A DNA stretch of 64,000 nucleotides from Bradyrhizobium sp. CCGB12 (GCF_024199845.1 NZ_JANADO010000001.1:62001-126000), one strand, 5' to 3'. Shown: positions 34,721 to 43,693, counted from the stretch's first letter. Notes: generated from the letters alone by a model not told the origin. A program made the numbers and translations.

Positions 34721-35368
34721 TCACTCCTTCGCCAGCCACGCCAAAATCATCTCCACGATCTGCGCGCGGCTCTTGGCCAGCACCTTCGGTTCGCTGAGGT
34801 CGCGGTCGAACAGCGCGCCGAAGGTGTGGCGGTTGGCGACGCGGAAGAAGCAGTAGGAGGAGATGGCCAGGTGCAGGTCGATGGCGTCGATGTCGTCGCG
34901 GAAGACGCCTTCCGCGCGGCCGCGCTTGAGGATGCCGTCGAGGGTTGCGATCACGCTGGCGTTGAGCTGGCGCAGCTGCAGATTCTGCTTCAGATGCTTG
35001 CCGTGGTGGATGTTCTCGATGCTGACGAGGCGGATGAAGTTCGGGTTGCGCTCGTCATGGTCGAAGGTCGCCTCGATCAGCCGGCGCAATCCTTCGCGGG
35101 TGTCGCAGCTTTCGATGTCGAGCTGGTCCTCCAGCGCGCGGATGCTGCGATAGGCCTCCTCCAGCACCGCGAGGTAGAGCTGCTCCTTGCCGCCGAAATA
35201 GTAATAGATCATCCGCTTCGATGTGCGGGTCCGGGCGGCGATCGCATCGACGCGCGCGCCGGAATAGCCTTCCGAGGCGAATTCGGCCATCGCCACTTCG
35301 AGGATGTCGCGCTTGGTGCGCTCGGGGTCGTTGGTGCGCTTTGATGGAGGCGGCATGCGCTCGAGCAT
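34721..35368 (-). CDS. TetR-family transcriptional regulator
   Basis: A 215-residue repressor. The N-terminal TetR helix-turn-helix spans about 15-60: ILEVAMAEFASEGYSGARVD, then AIAARTRTSKRMIYYYFGGK. The C-terminal ligand domain resembles the TetR_C group of RutR-like proteins. ATG at 35368 has GGGAGA at 8 bases; a longer frame to 35506 reads through the control region. It is divergent from an MHS transporter and two carboxylesterases, which it probably represses. Confidence 0.88.
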   Translation of the reverse strand: MLERMPPPSKRTNDPERTKRDILEVAMAEFASEGYSGARVDAIAARTRTSKRMIYYYFGGKEQLYLAVLEEAYRSIRALEDQLDIESCDTREGLRRLIEATFDHDERNPNFIRLVSIENIHHGKHLKQNLQLRQLNASVIATLDGILKRGRAEGVFRDDIDAIDLHLAISSYCFFRVANRHTFGALFDRDLSEPKVLAKSRAQIVEMILAWLAKE

Positions 35369-35452
35369 CGCTGTTTCTCCCGCCAGATTCCACGGATCAC
35401 CTTGAAGGTGAAGGCAAATTTCAGCCGTTGCTGCAATGATCCAACGCGTATT

Positions 35453-35481
35453 GCATAAACGTACTAGTTCGTACATTATGC
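35453..35481. promoter_or_regulatory. Candidate TetR operator
   Basis: GCATAA (35453-35458) and TTATGC (35476-35481) flank a near-palindrome CGTACTAGTTCG (35460-35471, one symmetric mismatched pair). It lies in the divergent gap between the TetR and transporter genes, where a repressor site is expected. Confidence 0.45.
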
Positions 35482-35574
35482 GCCGAGACCAAGGCCGCGG
35501 CAACAAAAACGAAAAAACGCGCGTGAGGCGGACAGCCAGACGCGAACCGCACCGGACACATGGGGAGGAATTTC

Positions 35575-36915
35575 ATGACGTTGACGTCAACCGCACCACT
35601 GCGCGCTTCATCCAGCACAGAGGCCACGCCGAACAAGCTGCCGAAGCGCGCCGCGCTGGTCAGCTTTGTCGGCAGCATGCTCGAATACTACGACTTCTTC
35701 ATCTACGGCACCGCGGCGGCGCTGATCTTCCCAAAAGTGTTCTTCGCCAATGTCGATCCCTCGACCGCGACGCTGCTTGCGCTCTTGAGCTTCGGCATCG
35801 GCTATATCGCGCGCCCCGTCGGTGCGGTCATCCTCGGTCATTTCGGTGACCGTATCGGCCGCAAGTCGGTGCTGCTGTTCACGCTGGTGCTGATGGGCGG
35901 CTCGACGCTCGCGATCGGCCTGTTGCCGGATGCCAGGACGATCGGCAACGCCGCGCCTGTTATCCTGACGCTGCTGCGCCTGTTGCAGGGTCTCTCGGCG
36001 GCCGGTGAGCAGAGCGGAGCAAACTCCCTGACGCTGGAGCACTCCGCCAATTCCAACCGCGCCTTCTTCACGAGCTGGACCCTCAGCGGCACCCAGGCCG
36101 GCGCAATCCTGGCGACGCTGGTGTTCATCCCTGTGTCGAGCCTGCCGGAAGACCAGCTCCTGAGCTGGGGCTGGCGCATTCCATTCCTGCTCTCATTCTT
36201 CGTGCTGATCGTCGCCTATCTCGTCCGGCGGACCATGCGTGAGACCCCTGTGTTTGAGGACATCAAGGACAAGGCGCAGGTCGCGCGCTTCCCGGTGATC
36301 GCGCTGCTGCGCGACTACTGGCCCGACGTGCTGCGCGTGATCGTCTGCGCGCTGATCGCCACCGTGAGCACGATGACCGCCGTGTTCGCGCTCGGCTATG
36401 CCACCAGCAAGTTCGGCGTGGCGCGCCCGACCATGCTGTGGGCCGGCGTGCTCGGCAATGTCACCGCGCTGATCACCCAGCCGCTGTGGGCCCTGCTCGC
36501 CGATAAGATCGGACGTAAGCCGGTGTTCATCGGCGGCGTGCTCGGCTGCGCCGCGCTGGTATTCCCCTATTTCATGCTGGTGACCTCTGGGAATACGCTC
36601 GCGATCTTCGCCGCCGCGATGATCCTCTCGGGCATCATCTACGCCGCGCCGAACGCGATCTGGCCGTCCTTCTATGCCGAGATGTTCGAGGCGCGCGTGC
36701 GCTATTCCGGCACCGCGATCGGCACCCAGCTCGGCTTCCTCGCCGCCGGCTTCACGCCGCTGGTGAGCGCGAGCCTGGTCGGCGAGGGGCCGAACGGCTG
36801 GCTTCCCGTCGCGATCTTCGTCGCCTGTTGCTGCGTGATCTCGGCGGCATCGGCGGCCACCGCGCGTGAAACCCACACCGTCGACATCGCCGATCTCGGC
36901 AAGCGGCGCGGCTGA
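35575..36915 (+). CDS. MFS transporter, metabolite:H+ symporter (MHS) type
   Basis: A 446-residue transporter with about 12 hydrophobic segments. The MHS start signature FVGSMLEYYDFFIYGTAAAL and the loop motif GHFGDRIGRKSVLLF are present, with a second loop motif ADKIGRKPVF in the C-terminal half. ATG at 35575 follows GGGGAGGA. It is divergent from the TetR gene and followed 19 bp later by two esterase genes, suggesting import of an ester-derived organic acid or of the ester itself. Confidence 0.9.
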   Translation: MTLTSTAPLRASSSTEATPNKLPKRAALVSFVGSMLEYYDFFIYGTAAALIFPKVFFANVDPSTATLLALLSFGIGYIARPVGAVILGHFGDRIGRKSVLLFTLVLMGGSTLAIGLLPDARTIGNAAPVILTLLRLLQGLSAAGEQSGANSLTLEHSANSNRAFFTSWTLSGTQAGAILATLVFIPVSSLPEDQLLSWGWRIPFLLSFFVLIVAYLVRRTMRETPVFEDIKDKAQVARFPVIALLRDYWPDVLRVIVCALIATVSTMTAVFALGYATSKFGVARPTMLWAGVLGNVTALITQPLWALLADKIGRKPVFIGGVLGCAALVFPYFMLVTSGNTLAIFAAAMILSGIIYAAPNAIWPSFYAEMFEARVRYSGTAIGTQLGFLAAGFTPLVSASLVGEGPNGWLPVAIFVACCCVISAASAATARETHTVDIADLGKRRG

Positions 36916-36934
36916 GAGCAGAGGCAAGTTGGGC

Positions 36935-38431
36935 ATGTTGACGAAAGCAGTTTCGACCACGAGCGGGCCGGTGACCGGCGTTGGGCAGAACGGCATATCC
37001 GCCTTCAAGGGCGTGCCTTATGCCACCGCGCGGCGCTTCGCGAAGGCGGTGCCGCCGAAAGCGTGGACGGAGCCGCGCCAATGCACGGACTACGGCGCTT
37101 ACGCGCCGCAGCCCGGTCATCTCGATCATGCGGACGAGCCAGCCTGTCTCAACCTCAACATCTGGGCGCCGGCAGCGATCGATCGCCCGCTGCCGGTGCT
37201 GTTCTTCATTCACGGCGGCGCCTTCGTCACCGGCGGCGGCGCCGATTATGACGGCGGATTCCTCGCCAAGCACGGCCCGGCGGTGATCGTCACCATCAAC
37301 TACCGGCTCGGCCCGCTCGGCTTCCTGCAACTGCATCGTCATGGCTTGGGCGAGGCGAACAACCTCGCGATCTCGGACGCGTTCGCGGCGCTCGACTGGG
37401 TGCATGCCAACATCGCAAACTTCGGCGGCGATCCGAATGCGATTACGCTCTCCGGCCAGTCGGCCGGCGCCTCCATGGTCATTGCGCTCGCAACGCTGCC
37501 GCAGGCCAAGGGCAAGTTCATTCGCGTCCACGCGCTCAGCGCGCCGGGGCGGAATATCATGAGCGCCGATCATGCCGACGAGGTCGCGCGCCGTGTACTC
37601 GACGAGCTCGAGCTGGCGCGCGATCCAGCCGCAATCACAACCGTCCCGTTGCCAAAGCTCTTCGCGGCGGTGGAGCGCGTCGGCCGCATGATCGCGGACG
37701 AGACTGATACCGGCACCGTGTTCGGCCCGGTGCTCGACGGCACCGTGATCGCGCGTGAGCCGCGCGATGTCTTCGCCGACGGGTCCTTGCGCGACATTCC
37801 GCTCTGGCTCGGCTCCTGCCGCGACGAGATGGTGATGTTCCTGAAGAGCACGCCACCGGCCGCGATGATCCGCACCACCGAACGGCAGGTACGCGCGACT
37901 TTCGGCGATGCCGGCTGGGAGCGCCTACTGTCCTGCTATCGCGGCACGGCGCGTCCTGACGAGGATCCGTACGAGGCTCTGCTATCGGATGCGTTCTGGC
38001 ATCGCCCGATGGCCGATCTCGCGCGAAGCCACGCAGCCGCGGGCGGCGCGGTGTGGTTGAGCCGGTTCGACCATCGACCCACGCTGGAGCCTTTTTTGTC
38101 GCAGGGACCGACCCACGGCGCCGACAATGCCTGCTTCTGGGCGCATCTGCCAGATTTCATTGATCGCCCGATCCTGAAACGAAAGGGCGGGCCGATGGCG
38201 CCTGCCGATATTGATGTCGCCGCGCGGTTTCAAACAAGCTTGCTGCGATTCGTTACGTCGGGCAGGCCGGATGTCGCGGAAGCCTGGCCGCAGTTCGATC
38301 TGGCCAGGGAGCCTCTCGCCATCTTCGGCCAGCCGTTCCATATTGTGCCGCTCAATGAAGGCGTGCGCTCCCGCCTGTGGACGGAATTGAGCGCGAGCAA
38401 TAACGACAAAAAAATGAGGGAGGCCGGATGA
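36935..38431 (+). CDS. Type-B carboxylesterase, cytoplasmic form
   Basis: A 498-residue alpha/beta hydrolase of the carboxylesterase type-B family. Oxyanion motif FFIHGGAF (His93-Gly-Gly), nucleophile Ser176 in GQSAG, conserved DEPACLNLNIWAP. No signal peptide is seen. Catalytic acid and His are expected in the last half (His in THGADNACFW is a candidate). The open frame begins inside the transporter gene; ATG at 36935 is chosen. The stop overlaps the next esterase start (ATGA), so the pair is coupled. Confidence 0.87.
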   Translation: MLTKAVSTTSGPVTGVGQNGISAFKGVPYATARRFAKAVPPKAWTEPRQCTDYGAYAPQPGHLDHADEPACLNLNIWAPAAIDRPLPVLFFIHGGAFVTGGGADYDGGFLAKHGPAVIVTINYRLGPLGFLQLHRHGLGEANNLAISDAFAALDWVHANIANFGGDPNAITLSGQSAGASMVIALATLPQAKGKFIRVHALSAPGRNIMSADHADEVARRVLDELELARDPAAITTVPLPKLFAAVERVGRMIADETDTGTVFGPVLDGTVIAREPRDVFADGSLRDIPLWLGSCRDEMVMFLKSTPPAAMIRTTERQVRATFGDAGWERLLSCYRGTARPDEDPYEALLSDAFWHRPMADLARSHAAAGGAVWLSRFDHRPTLEPFLSQGPTHGADNACFWAHLPDFIDRPILKRKGGPMAPADIDVAARFQTSLLRFVTSGRPDVAEAWPQFDLAREPLAIFGQPFHIVPLNEGVRSRLWTELSASNNDKKMREAG

Positions 38432-40107
38432 GCATCTTGGATGGAAACGCCGCGCGCATTCAGTGGCGGTCTGCGATTCCGATCATCTCGCTGGTTGGCG
38501 CATTCGCGATGCTTGCGACCTCATCCGCGCCGGCGCAGATCGTCGCGACGCCTGTCCCCGGAGATCCTGTCGGCATCGATAGTGGTGCCGTCTCCGGCAA
38601 GGTGCTGCCGTCGGGCGTCAAAGCCTATTTCGGCATTCCCTTTGCCGCGCCGCCGGTCGGTGACCTGCGCTGGCGCGCGCCGCAGAAGGTTGAGGCCTGG
38701 AGGGGCGTCTATCATGCCGACCGGCTGGCACCGGAATGCATTCAGGTGCTGCGCCGGCACAATCTAAATCACTATTTCGGCGAAGAGGCGACCAGCGAGA
38801 ACTGCCTCTATCTGAACATCTGGGCGAGCCCCGTTTCGAATCCGGACGCAAAGCTGCCGGTGGTGGTCTGGATCTATGGCGGCGGCTTCACACTCGGCTC
38901 CAGCGGCATGGCGATGTATGACGGCGAGAACGTCGCGAGGAAGGGTACGATCTTCGTCAGCTTCAACTACCGTGTCGGCATTTTGGGCAATCTCGCCCAT
39001 CCCGAGCTGACCGCGGAATCGCCGCACCATGCCTCCGGCAATTACGGCCTGATGGACCAGGTCGCGGCGCTGCAATGGGTGAAGCGCAACATCGCGCAGT
39101 TCGGCGGCGACCCTGATAACGTTACCATCACCGGGCAGTCGGCCGGCGCCATGTCGGTGTCGGCGCTCGAAGCGAGCCCGTTGGCGAAGGGCCTGTTCCA
39201 TCGCGGTTTTGCGATGAGTCTGAGCATGTTCGACAACCGCTTCAAATTCCCTGTGCTGCCGGCGGCGGAGAAGATCGGCCTCGAGGTGCAGACGGCGCTC
39301 GGTGCGTCCTCGCTCGCAGAGATGCGCCTGATCCAGGCTGACAAGATCCTCGCCATCCAGAAGGATTGCCAGCTCGGCTGCGCCGGCTCGATCTCCGTCA
39401 CGCCCGATATCGACGGGCACGTGCTGCCCGACACCGTCCCGAACATCTTTGCGGCCGGCAAGCAGAACGATGTCGCTACCGTCGCGGGCTTCACGCGCGA
39501 CGAGAGCTCCAATGACCTGCGCACCGCCGGAACGGTTGACGCCTATGTCGCCGCTGCGCGAAAACTCTATGGTGATCAAGCCGAGCGTTTCCTCGCGCTC
39601 TATCCTGTCAGGACCGACGACGAGGCGAAGGTCATGGGCCTGCTCGCCGCGCGCGAGGGGCTGGTCGAGGTCGGCACGCGCAACTGGGCGGTCGCGCAGA
39701 GCAAGACCGGCAAGGCGCCGTTCTACATGTATATGTTCTCGCGTGTGCATCCGTTCGCATCCGGTGTCGAGTTCTTCGACAGCCCGCAGAAGATCGGCGC
39801 CTATCACACCTCCGACGTGCCCTATTGGTTCGGCACGCAGGATGTCTTCAACAAATTCCGTACCACGCGGGTCTGGACCGAGTTCGACCGCGCACTGTCC
39901 GATCGCATGATGGATACGCTGGTCACCTTCGCGCGCACGGGAAATCCCGCCACGCCGGCAACGCCGTGGCCGCAATGGGTCGAGGGGACGCAGCACTATG
40001 TCGAGTTCGGCGACGACAGCGGCGTGCGCGAGGAGAACCGCGCGCGCCTCGACTTCCACACGCCGGCGAACGTCACGCCATCGACGCCGCGGGTCTCGCG
40101 GGACTAG
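38428..40107 (+). CDS. Type-B carboxylesterase, exported form
   Basis: A 559-residue carboxylesterase with an N-terminal hydrophobic signal (about 13-37, ending APAQ), so it is likely periplasmic or secreted. Family features are SENCLYLNIWASP, GGGF (151-154, with Gly where the neighbour has His), nucleophile Ser238 in GQSAG and AYHTSDVPYWFG near the catalytic His. Together with the coupled cytoplasmic esterase and the transporter it suggests two-stage ester use: outside cleavage, uptake, then inside cleavage. That model is inference. Confidence 0.88.
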   Translation: MSILDGNAARIQWRSAIPIISLVGAFAMLATSSAPAQIVATPVPGDPVGIDSGAVSGKVLPSGVKAYFGIPFAAPPVGDLRWRAPQKVEAWRGVYHADRLAPECIQVLRRHNLNHYFGEEATSENCLYLNIWASPVSNPDAKLPVVVWIYGGGFTLGSSGMAMYDGENVARKGTIFVSFNYRVGILGNLAHPELTAESPHHASGNYGLMDQVAALQWVKRNIAQFGGDPDNVTITGQSAGAMSVSALEASPLAKGLFHRGFAMSLSMFDNRFKFPVLPAAEKIGLEVQTALGASSLAEMRLIQADKILAIQKDCQLGCAGSISVTPDIDGHVLPDTVPNIFAAGKQNDVATVAGFTRDESSNDLRTAGTVDAYVAAARKLYGDQAERFLALYPVRTDDEAKVMGLLAAREGLVEVGTRNWAVAQSKTGKAPFYMYMFSRVHPFASGVEFFDSPQKIGAYHTSDVPYWFGTQDVFNKFRTTRVWTEFDRALSDRMMDTLVTFARTGNPATPATPWPQWVEGTQHYVEFGDDSGVREENRARLDFHTPANVTPSTPRVSRD

Positions 40108-40116
40108 ACGGCCGGT

Positions 40117-40215
40117 CTAGGACGTGGACTCATTAACGCGCAGCCAAAGCCTGATTGACGCAAGCTGGACGAAGGCAAGATAGTTCGCAGCGATCTTGGC
40201 TGAGTTCGCGTTTCG
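40117..40215 (-). pseudogene. C-terminal remnant of an IS5-family transposase
   Basis: The minus strand encodes a 32-codon open stretch ending in TAG: ...AKIAANYLAFVQLASIRLWL, then RVNESTS. This matches the usual end of IS5-group transposases (…NYLAFIKLASIRIWLRVNEST). Only the tail survives; no catalytic DDE region is nearby. It marks an old insertion or deletion junction just after the esterase operon and just before the GrpB gene. Confidence 0.7.
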
Positions 40216-40230
40216 GCATATTATTGAGAC

Positions 40231-40731
40231 ATGTCTCTCACCAGCCCCATCAAGCCTTATGATCCGACTTGGCCGGAGCAGTACTCGATAGAAGCGGCGC
40301 GACTAAAACCGATTTTCGGTTCCGCGTTGATCGGCATTCATCACGTTGGGAGCACCGCTGTACCCGAATTGGCGGCCAAAGGAGAAATCGACGTGCTCGC
40401 CGTGGTGAAGTCAGACGGTGGGCTGGAGGATTGGAGCGGATCATTGGTAGCGCTAGGTTATCGTCGCGGGGGCGACCTCTCCTCAGGCCACTATTTCTTC
40501 AAGCGGGACGTGAACGGCGTTCGCACTCACAAGCTTCATGTGTGCTTAGATGGCCACGGACAGATTGCGCGGATGCTGAAATTTCGAGACCACTTGCGCA
40601 AGCATGCAGGGGACCGCTCGAGATATCAGGAGTTGAAGCTAAGGCTGGAGCGCGAAAATACCTCGGGTATTCAGCAGTACCTGTTAGCCAAAGAGCCGTT
40701 TATCCGAGGCATTCTAGCCAACCTTGACTGA
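40231..40731 (+). CDS. GrpB-family (UPF0157) nucleotidyltransferase-fold protein
   Basis: A 166-residue GrpB/UPF0157 protein. Start IKPYDPTWPEQYSIEAARLK, then HHVGSTAVPELAAKGEIDVL, which is the family box with the Gly-Ser and Asp of a nucleotidyltransferase fold. The biochemical role of this family is not established. Base composition is visibly less GC-rich and codon use less biased than in the neighbours, and a transposase tail lies 16 bp upstream, so recent acquisition is likely. Confidence 0.85.
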   Translation: MSLTSPIKPYDPTWPEQYSIEAARLKPIFGSALIGIHHVGSTAVPELAAKGEIDVLAVVKSDGGLEDWSGSLVALGYRRGGDLSSGHYFFKRDVNGVRTHKLHVCLDGHGQIARMLKFRDHLRKHAGDRSRYQELKLRLERENTSGIQQYLLAKEPFIRGILANLD

Positions 40732-40876
40732 TTGCTCCTGGCCCATCGCGTCATTTGCTGTCCCAGCACAATGTAGTCGTATCGGAGCCAAGCGGGCATG
40801 CTTTATGAGTACGCGCCCTAGAATAGCACTTCGCTTGGGATGGCCTCGACGCGAATATCTATGTTGGTAGACCGGC

Positions 40877-41038
40877 TCAAGTCGCCAACAGAATCCAGGC
40901 CAGCGATGCGAAGAGACTGACGAACCAGGCAGCCAGAACCAGGAACAGCCAGTCGTCCCTGGTCATGGTGCCGAAAGCCGATTCCCAGGATTCGCAACAG
41001 CGAGATGCAAGTTCAGCCAAAAGCTTGTTTGAACGCAT
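40877..41038 (-). CDS. Small predicted membrane protein, 53 residues
   Basis: A 53-codon frame starting MRSNKLLAELASRC and ending with one hydrophobic segment (DDWLFLVLAAWFVSLFASLA), giving a positively charged head and a C-terminal membrane anchor. It lies downstream of the AraC-family gene on the same strand (76 bp gap). No clear ribosome site is visible, so it may be spurious. I do not recognise a family. Confidence 0.3.
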   Translation of the reverse strand: MRSNKLLAELASRCCESWESAFGTMTRDDWLFLVLAAWFVSLFASLAWILLAT

Positions 41039-41114
41039 GGCATAGGTCTAGCGGACTATGATCCGCGAGGTCTTGCTCGTCTGTGCCAGGGATTTGAGGC
41101 TTTGTGCCAGCGTT

Positions 41115-42212
41115 TCAGCGAACTCGGTTCGAACTGCGGTACGTCTTTGGCGTGACGCCGGCCCAGCGAACGAAAGCGTGAGTGAAGGAGCTGACCTCAC
41201 TGTAGCCCAGCAACCATGCGATCTCGGAAATCGGCAATTCCTCTTCCATGAGGTAACGGCGCGCAAGCGCATTTCGGAATGCTTCGAGGACGTTCAAGAA
41301 TCCAACGCCTTCGGACGATAACGCCCGAGCGAGCGTTCTCCGGCTCATGCCGAGACGGTGCGCGATCTCTGCGGCGTTGACTTGGCCATGCGGAAGCAGT
41401 TGGGCAATCTGATCTTCGACGCGAGATCGTATGCTGGCCCGTCGCGAGGGCCGATTGGTCAAAGCTTCATCGGCGTAGTGAAGTAGCATCTTGTTGAGGT
41501 GAAGATCAGCTCCAACGAGTGGCAACACGCCGATCTGCGAGGGAAACAGCACCTCGTCTCGGTCGGCCGAAAATTCGATGTCGCATCCCAGCTGGGATCG
41601 GACATCCGGAGGCGTCTCGCGTCTGTCGTGCTTCAATTTGATCTGCCTTGGCGCCAGCCTGGCGTCGGTCAATGCGCGACAGATGCGAACAAGCGCCATC
41701 AGCCAGAATTCCATATGGTGCCGATCCGCTCGTCGATCGAGGTTGATATACTCTAATCCAATCGCAAATCCCTGCTCCAGGGACGTCCGCAGCCGTACTC
41801 CCTCGTTGTTGATCGCGCAGTAGCGTTCTCCAGTGCGCAGTGCGTCGACGAGCCGCTCCGATGACGCCATCACGTAGTACAGAAGTCCAATCTCCCCCGG
41901 CTCGAAGCCTTGAGCCAGATGAAATCCGAAGCAGTCGTCTTGCAATTCCTTCGCGGCGAGCTCGAGGAGCGTTATTTGCGCGCTCGCAACAATGCGGCGC
42001 TTGGGGTTCTCAATGTCCTCGATCGCCAAGCCCGCGGCCGAGAGAATCGGAGCAGGGTCAACCCTCGCATCCCGAAGTTGGGCACATGCGAGGCGAGCTA
42101 TCCCCCCGGTACAGCTCGGGATCAATGGCAAGCCGCTTGTCGGGGGGTTGGCGGTTCTCATTCGACACCGAGTTATGGTCTCGGCAAACGTCGGCAGCTG
42201 AGAGGGCCGCAT
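41115..42212 (-). CDS. AraC-family regulator with arabinose-binding-like N-domain (OruR-like)
   Basis: A 365-residue regulator. The first 240 residues carry the Arabinose_bd-type domain common to OruR/ArgR-like AraC proteins (FGFHLAQGFEPGEIGLLYYV). The C-terminal double helix-turn-helix contains VNAAEIAHRLGMSRRTLARA, then ISEIAWLLGYSEVSSFTHAF and RWAGVTPKTYR. An ATG at 42161 is an alternative start that drops 17 residues. It lies in a stretch of lower GC. The target is unknown; the nearby small ORF is the only co-directional neighbour. Confidence 0.88.
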   Translation of the reverse strand: MRPSQLPTFAETITRCRMRTANPPTSGLPLIPSCTGGIARLACAQLRDARVDPAPILSAAGLAIEDIENPKRRIVASAQITLLELAAKELQDDCFGFHLAQGFEPGEIGLLYYVMASSERLVDALRTGERYCAINNEGVRLRTSLEQGFAIGLEYINLDRRADRHHMEFWLMALVRICRALTDARLAPRQIKLKHDRRETPPDVRSQLGCDIEFSADRDEVLFPSQIGVLPLVGADLHLNKMLLHYADEALTNRPSRRASIRSRVEDQIAQLLPHGQVNAAEIAHRLGMSRRTLARALSSEGVGFLNVLEAFRNALARRYLMEEELPISEIAWLLGYSEVSSFTHAFVRWAGVTPKTYRSSNRVR

Positions 42213-42388
42213 CTTGACCTATGTCAAAGCCTGAAGCGCCGAGGCAAGCCGGTGTGAGCATAATTCGCAATCAATTGGCCCAGGATCACAAGACATGACG
42301 GACGCAATCATCTAGCCGATTGCTTTGCGCCGGCCGCTTTTCCGCATTGGCCGACAGCGGATGTCTCCAGCTGGGCGCACGGGGGCGA

Positions 42389-42574
42389 ATGCAGATAAAG
42401 GACATGATCGCGCATCAAGAAAAGCTTTGGGCTGACGCAGCCGAATGCGCGCTGACCAGGTATTCCGACAAGGTGAAACGCGAGCTGTACTCGCGTCCTG
42501 CTGAACCCCTCAAGTCATTGGCTGGTGGGGCGGAGCGGGTGATCGCCGCCGAGGCGAAGGACCAGACAGGCTAG
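42389..42574 (+). CDS. Small hypothetical protein, 61 residues
   Basis: A 61-residue helical, charged protein (MQIKDMIAHQEKLWADAAEC, then ALTRYSDKVKREL). No membrane segment or known motif is visible. The open frame begins at 42320, but the ATG at 42389 gives the more coherent protein. Its stop lies only 3 bp before an ATG that starts the next, possibly frameshifted, gene, which hints at a two-gene unit. Confidence 0.45.
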   Translation: MQIKDMIAHQEKLWADAAECALTRYSDKVKRELYSRPAEPLKSLAGGAERVIAAEAKDQTG

Positions 42575-42577
42575 GTC

Positions 42578-43074
42578 ATGGCTGGCAAGCAACCTGGTCG
42601 ACAGAGCGGCATTCATCGGTCAATTCATTTCCTGGTCACCGAAACCGGGGAGTACGGGATCTGGGATACCGTTTTCGTGTCGGCACTCGCGACTTCTCGG
42701 GCAAGGTGCAGGCTATCCTTGGGCTGCTGGCGGCACGCCGCGTCAAGATGAAGATCGACCGCGCGTTAGCGCGAGATGCGTCAAGAGAAGCACCTGTTGA
42801 CGTCGTGGCGAAACCGGATGCCTCCCTCGAACCGATCCCGCTTGCACGCGAGAGGTGTAGTCACCCAGAGTTGGGGCCTGAAAGAGCCGCTTACCCCAAG
42901 ACCGTGGCGTTCACCTGTGAAGCCTGCAAGGCCGTCTACGAGGCGATGCAGCTTCTCGTTCCGGCTAAGGGGATCTTCCGCTGTACCGTGTGTTTTTGGC
43001 CGGTCCATCAATGGGACGGTAGGCATGATTATTCTCGCTGGCGCCGGCTCGGCGAGAAACCGCGCCGTTCATGA
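42578..43074 (+). pseudogene. Zinc-ribbon protein gene, probably with a frameshift
   Basis: The C-terminal part (in frame from a GTG at 42706, 122 residues) carries two CxxC pairs, Cys71/Cys74 and Cys93/Cys96 (FTCEACKAVYEA and FRCTVCFWPVHQW), a zinc-ribbon layout. The frame that starts at ATG 42578, 3 bp after the previous stop, reads sensibly up to EYGIWDTVF. A missing base in the TTTT run at 42672-42675 would join it directly to RVGTRDFSGKVQAIL in the zinc-ribbon frame. Either this is one frameshifted gene or a 122-residue gene with a GTG start and a chance upstream frame. Function unknown. Confidence 0.45.
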
Positions 43075-43086
43075 GTGCGAGCCCCG

Positions 43087-43161
43087 TCAGAATTGCACTT
43101 CGCCGGGAATGTCGTCCGCGCTGAGACCGACGGCCTCAAACCCCTTCAACATCCATTCGCG
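43087..43161 (-). pseudogene. Tail fragment of an amino acid ABC binding-protein gene
   Basis: The minus strand encodes REWMLKGFEAVGLSADDIPG then EVQF and stop. This equals the last 24 residues of the complete binding protein at 45809-46648 with two substitutions (Thr to Ser, Leu to Ile). Upstream sequence is unrelated. It is therefore a truncated duplicate, left by a rearrangement that placed the stress-protein segment between the two copies. Confidence 0.8.
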
Positions 43162-43240
43162 GCAGCATGCGCCGCTGCCAGCGGCCGGCCATGCTTGTTG
43201 TGAGATCCGGATTGTCGCGCGTTTCAAAGTGCAATGTTTC

Positions 43241-43693
43241 TCAGTGCACGACCAGCACGGGTACGCTTCCGTCCGCCAGGACTTCTGATGTTTGGCTCCC
43301 AAGGAATAGCTTCTTGAGACCCCGGCGCCCGTGAGAGCCCATGACGATCAAGTCGCAAGCCGCGGACTTTGCTGTTGCGATAATCGTGCTGGCCGGATGC
43401 GCATTTGGAACATGCATGAGCTCGACAGATATCCCAGTCTGCTCCGCCATCGCGCGGGCCTCACCGAGGAATTTGTCCGCACGCTCCCTGGAGGCAGCAT
43501 CGAAGGCATCGATTTCCTGCTGCGAGGGTATCCAGCCTGAGGCATGTCCGCTGCCGTAGTCGATCGGCAGCGATTCCGTGACGGCAATGACTGTCACCCT
43601 CGCCCCTAGGGCCTTGGCCAATGCAATTCCATGCTTGAGACCGTTTCGCGCGACATCCGATCCATCCGTGCTCAAGAGAATATGGGCGTACAT
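43241..43693 (-). CDS. Universal stress protein (UspA family)
   Basis: A 150-residue single UspA domain. It begins MYAHILLSTDGSDVARNGLK and ends with the ATP-binding motif GSHGRRGLKKLFLGS, i.e. G-x2-G-x9-G-S, so it probably binds ATP. ATG at 43693 has GGGAG 8 bases upstream; a TTG two codons earlier is possible. Paired with a second Usp gene 75 bp upstream on the same strand. Such proteins aid survival under starvation, low oxygen or oxidative stress. Confidence 0.92.
   Translation of the reverse strand: MYAHILLSTDGSDVARNGLKHGIALAKALGARVTVIAVTESLPIDYGSGHASGWIPSQQEIDAFDAASRERADKFLGEARAMAEQTGISVELMHVPNAHPASTIIATAKSAACDLIVMGSHGRRGLKKLFLGSQTSEVLADGSVPVLVVH

Noticed and set aside
40820..40850. 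Minus-strand codons VEAIPSEVLF plus stop, resembling the end of the binding-protein tail (DDIPGEVQF)
   Set aside because: Only about ten codons with weak similarity and no extension upstream; may be chance, so not counted as a second duplicate.
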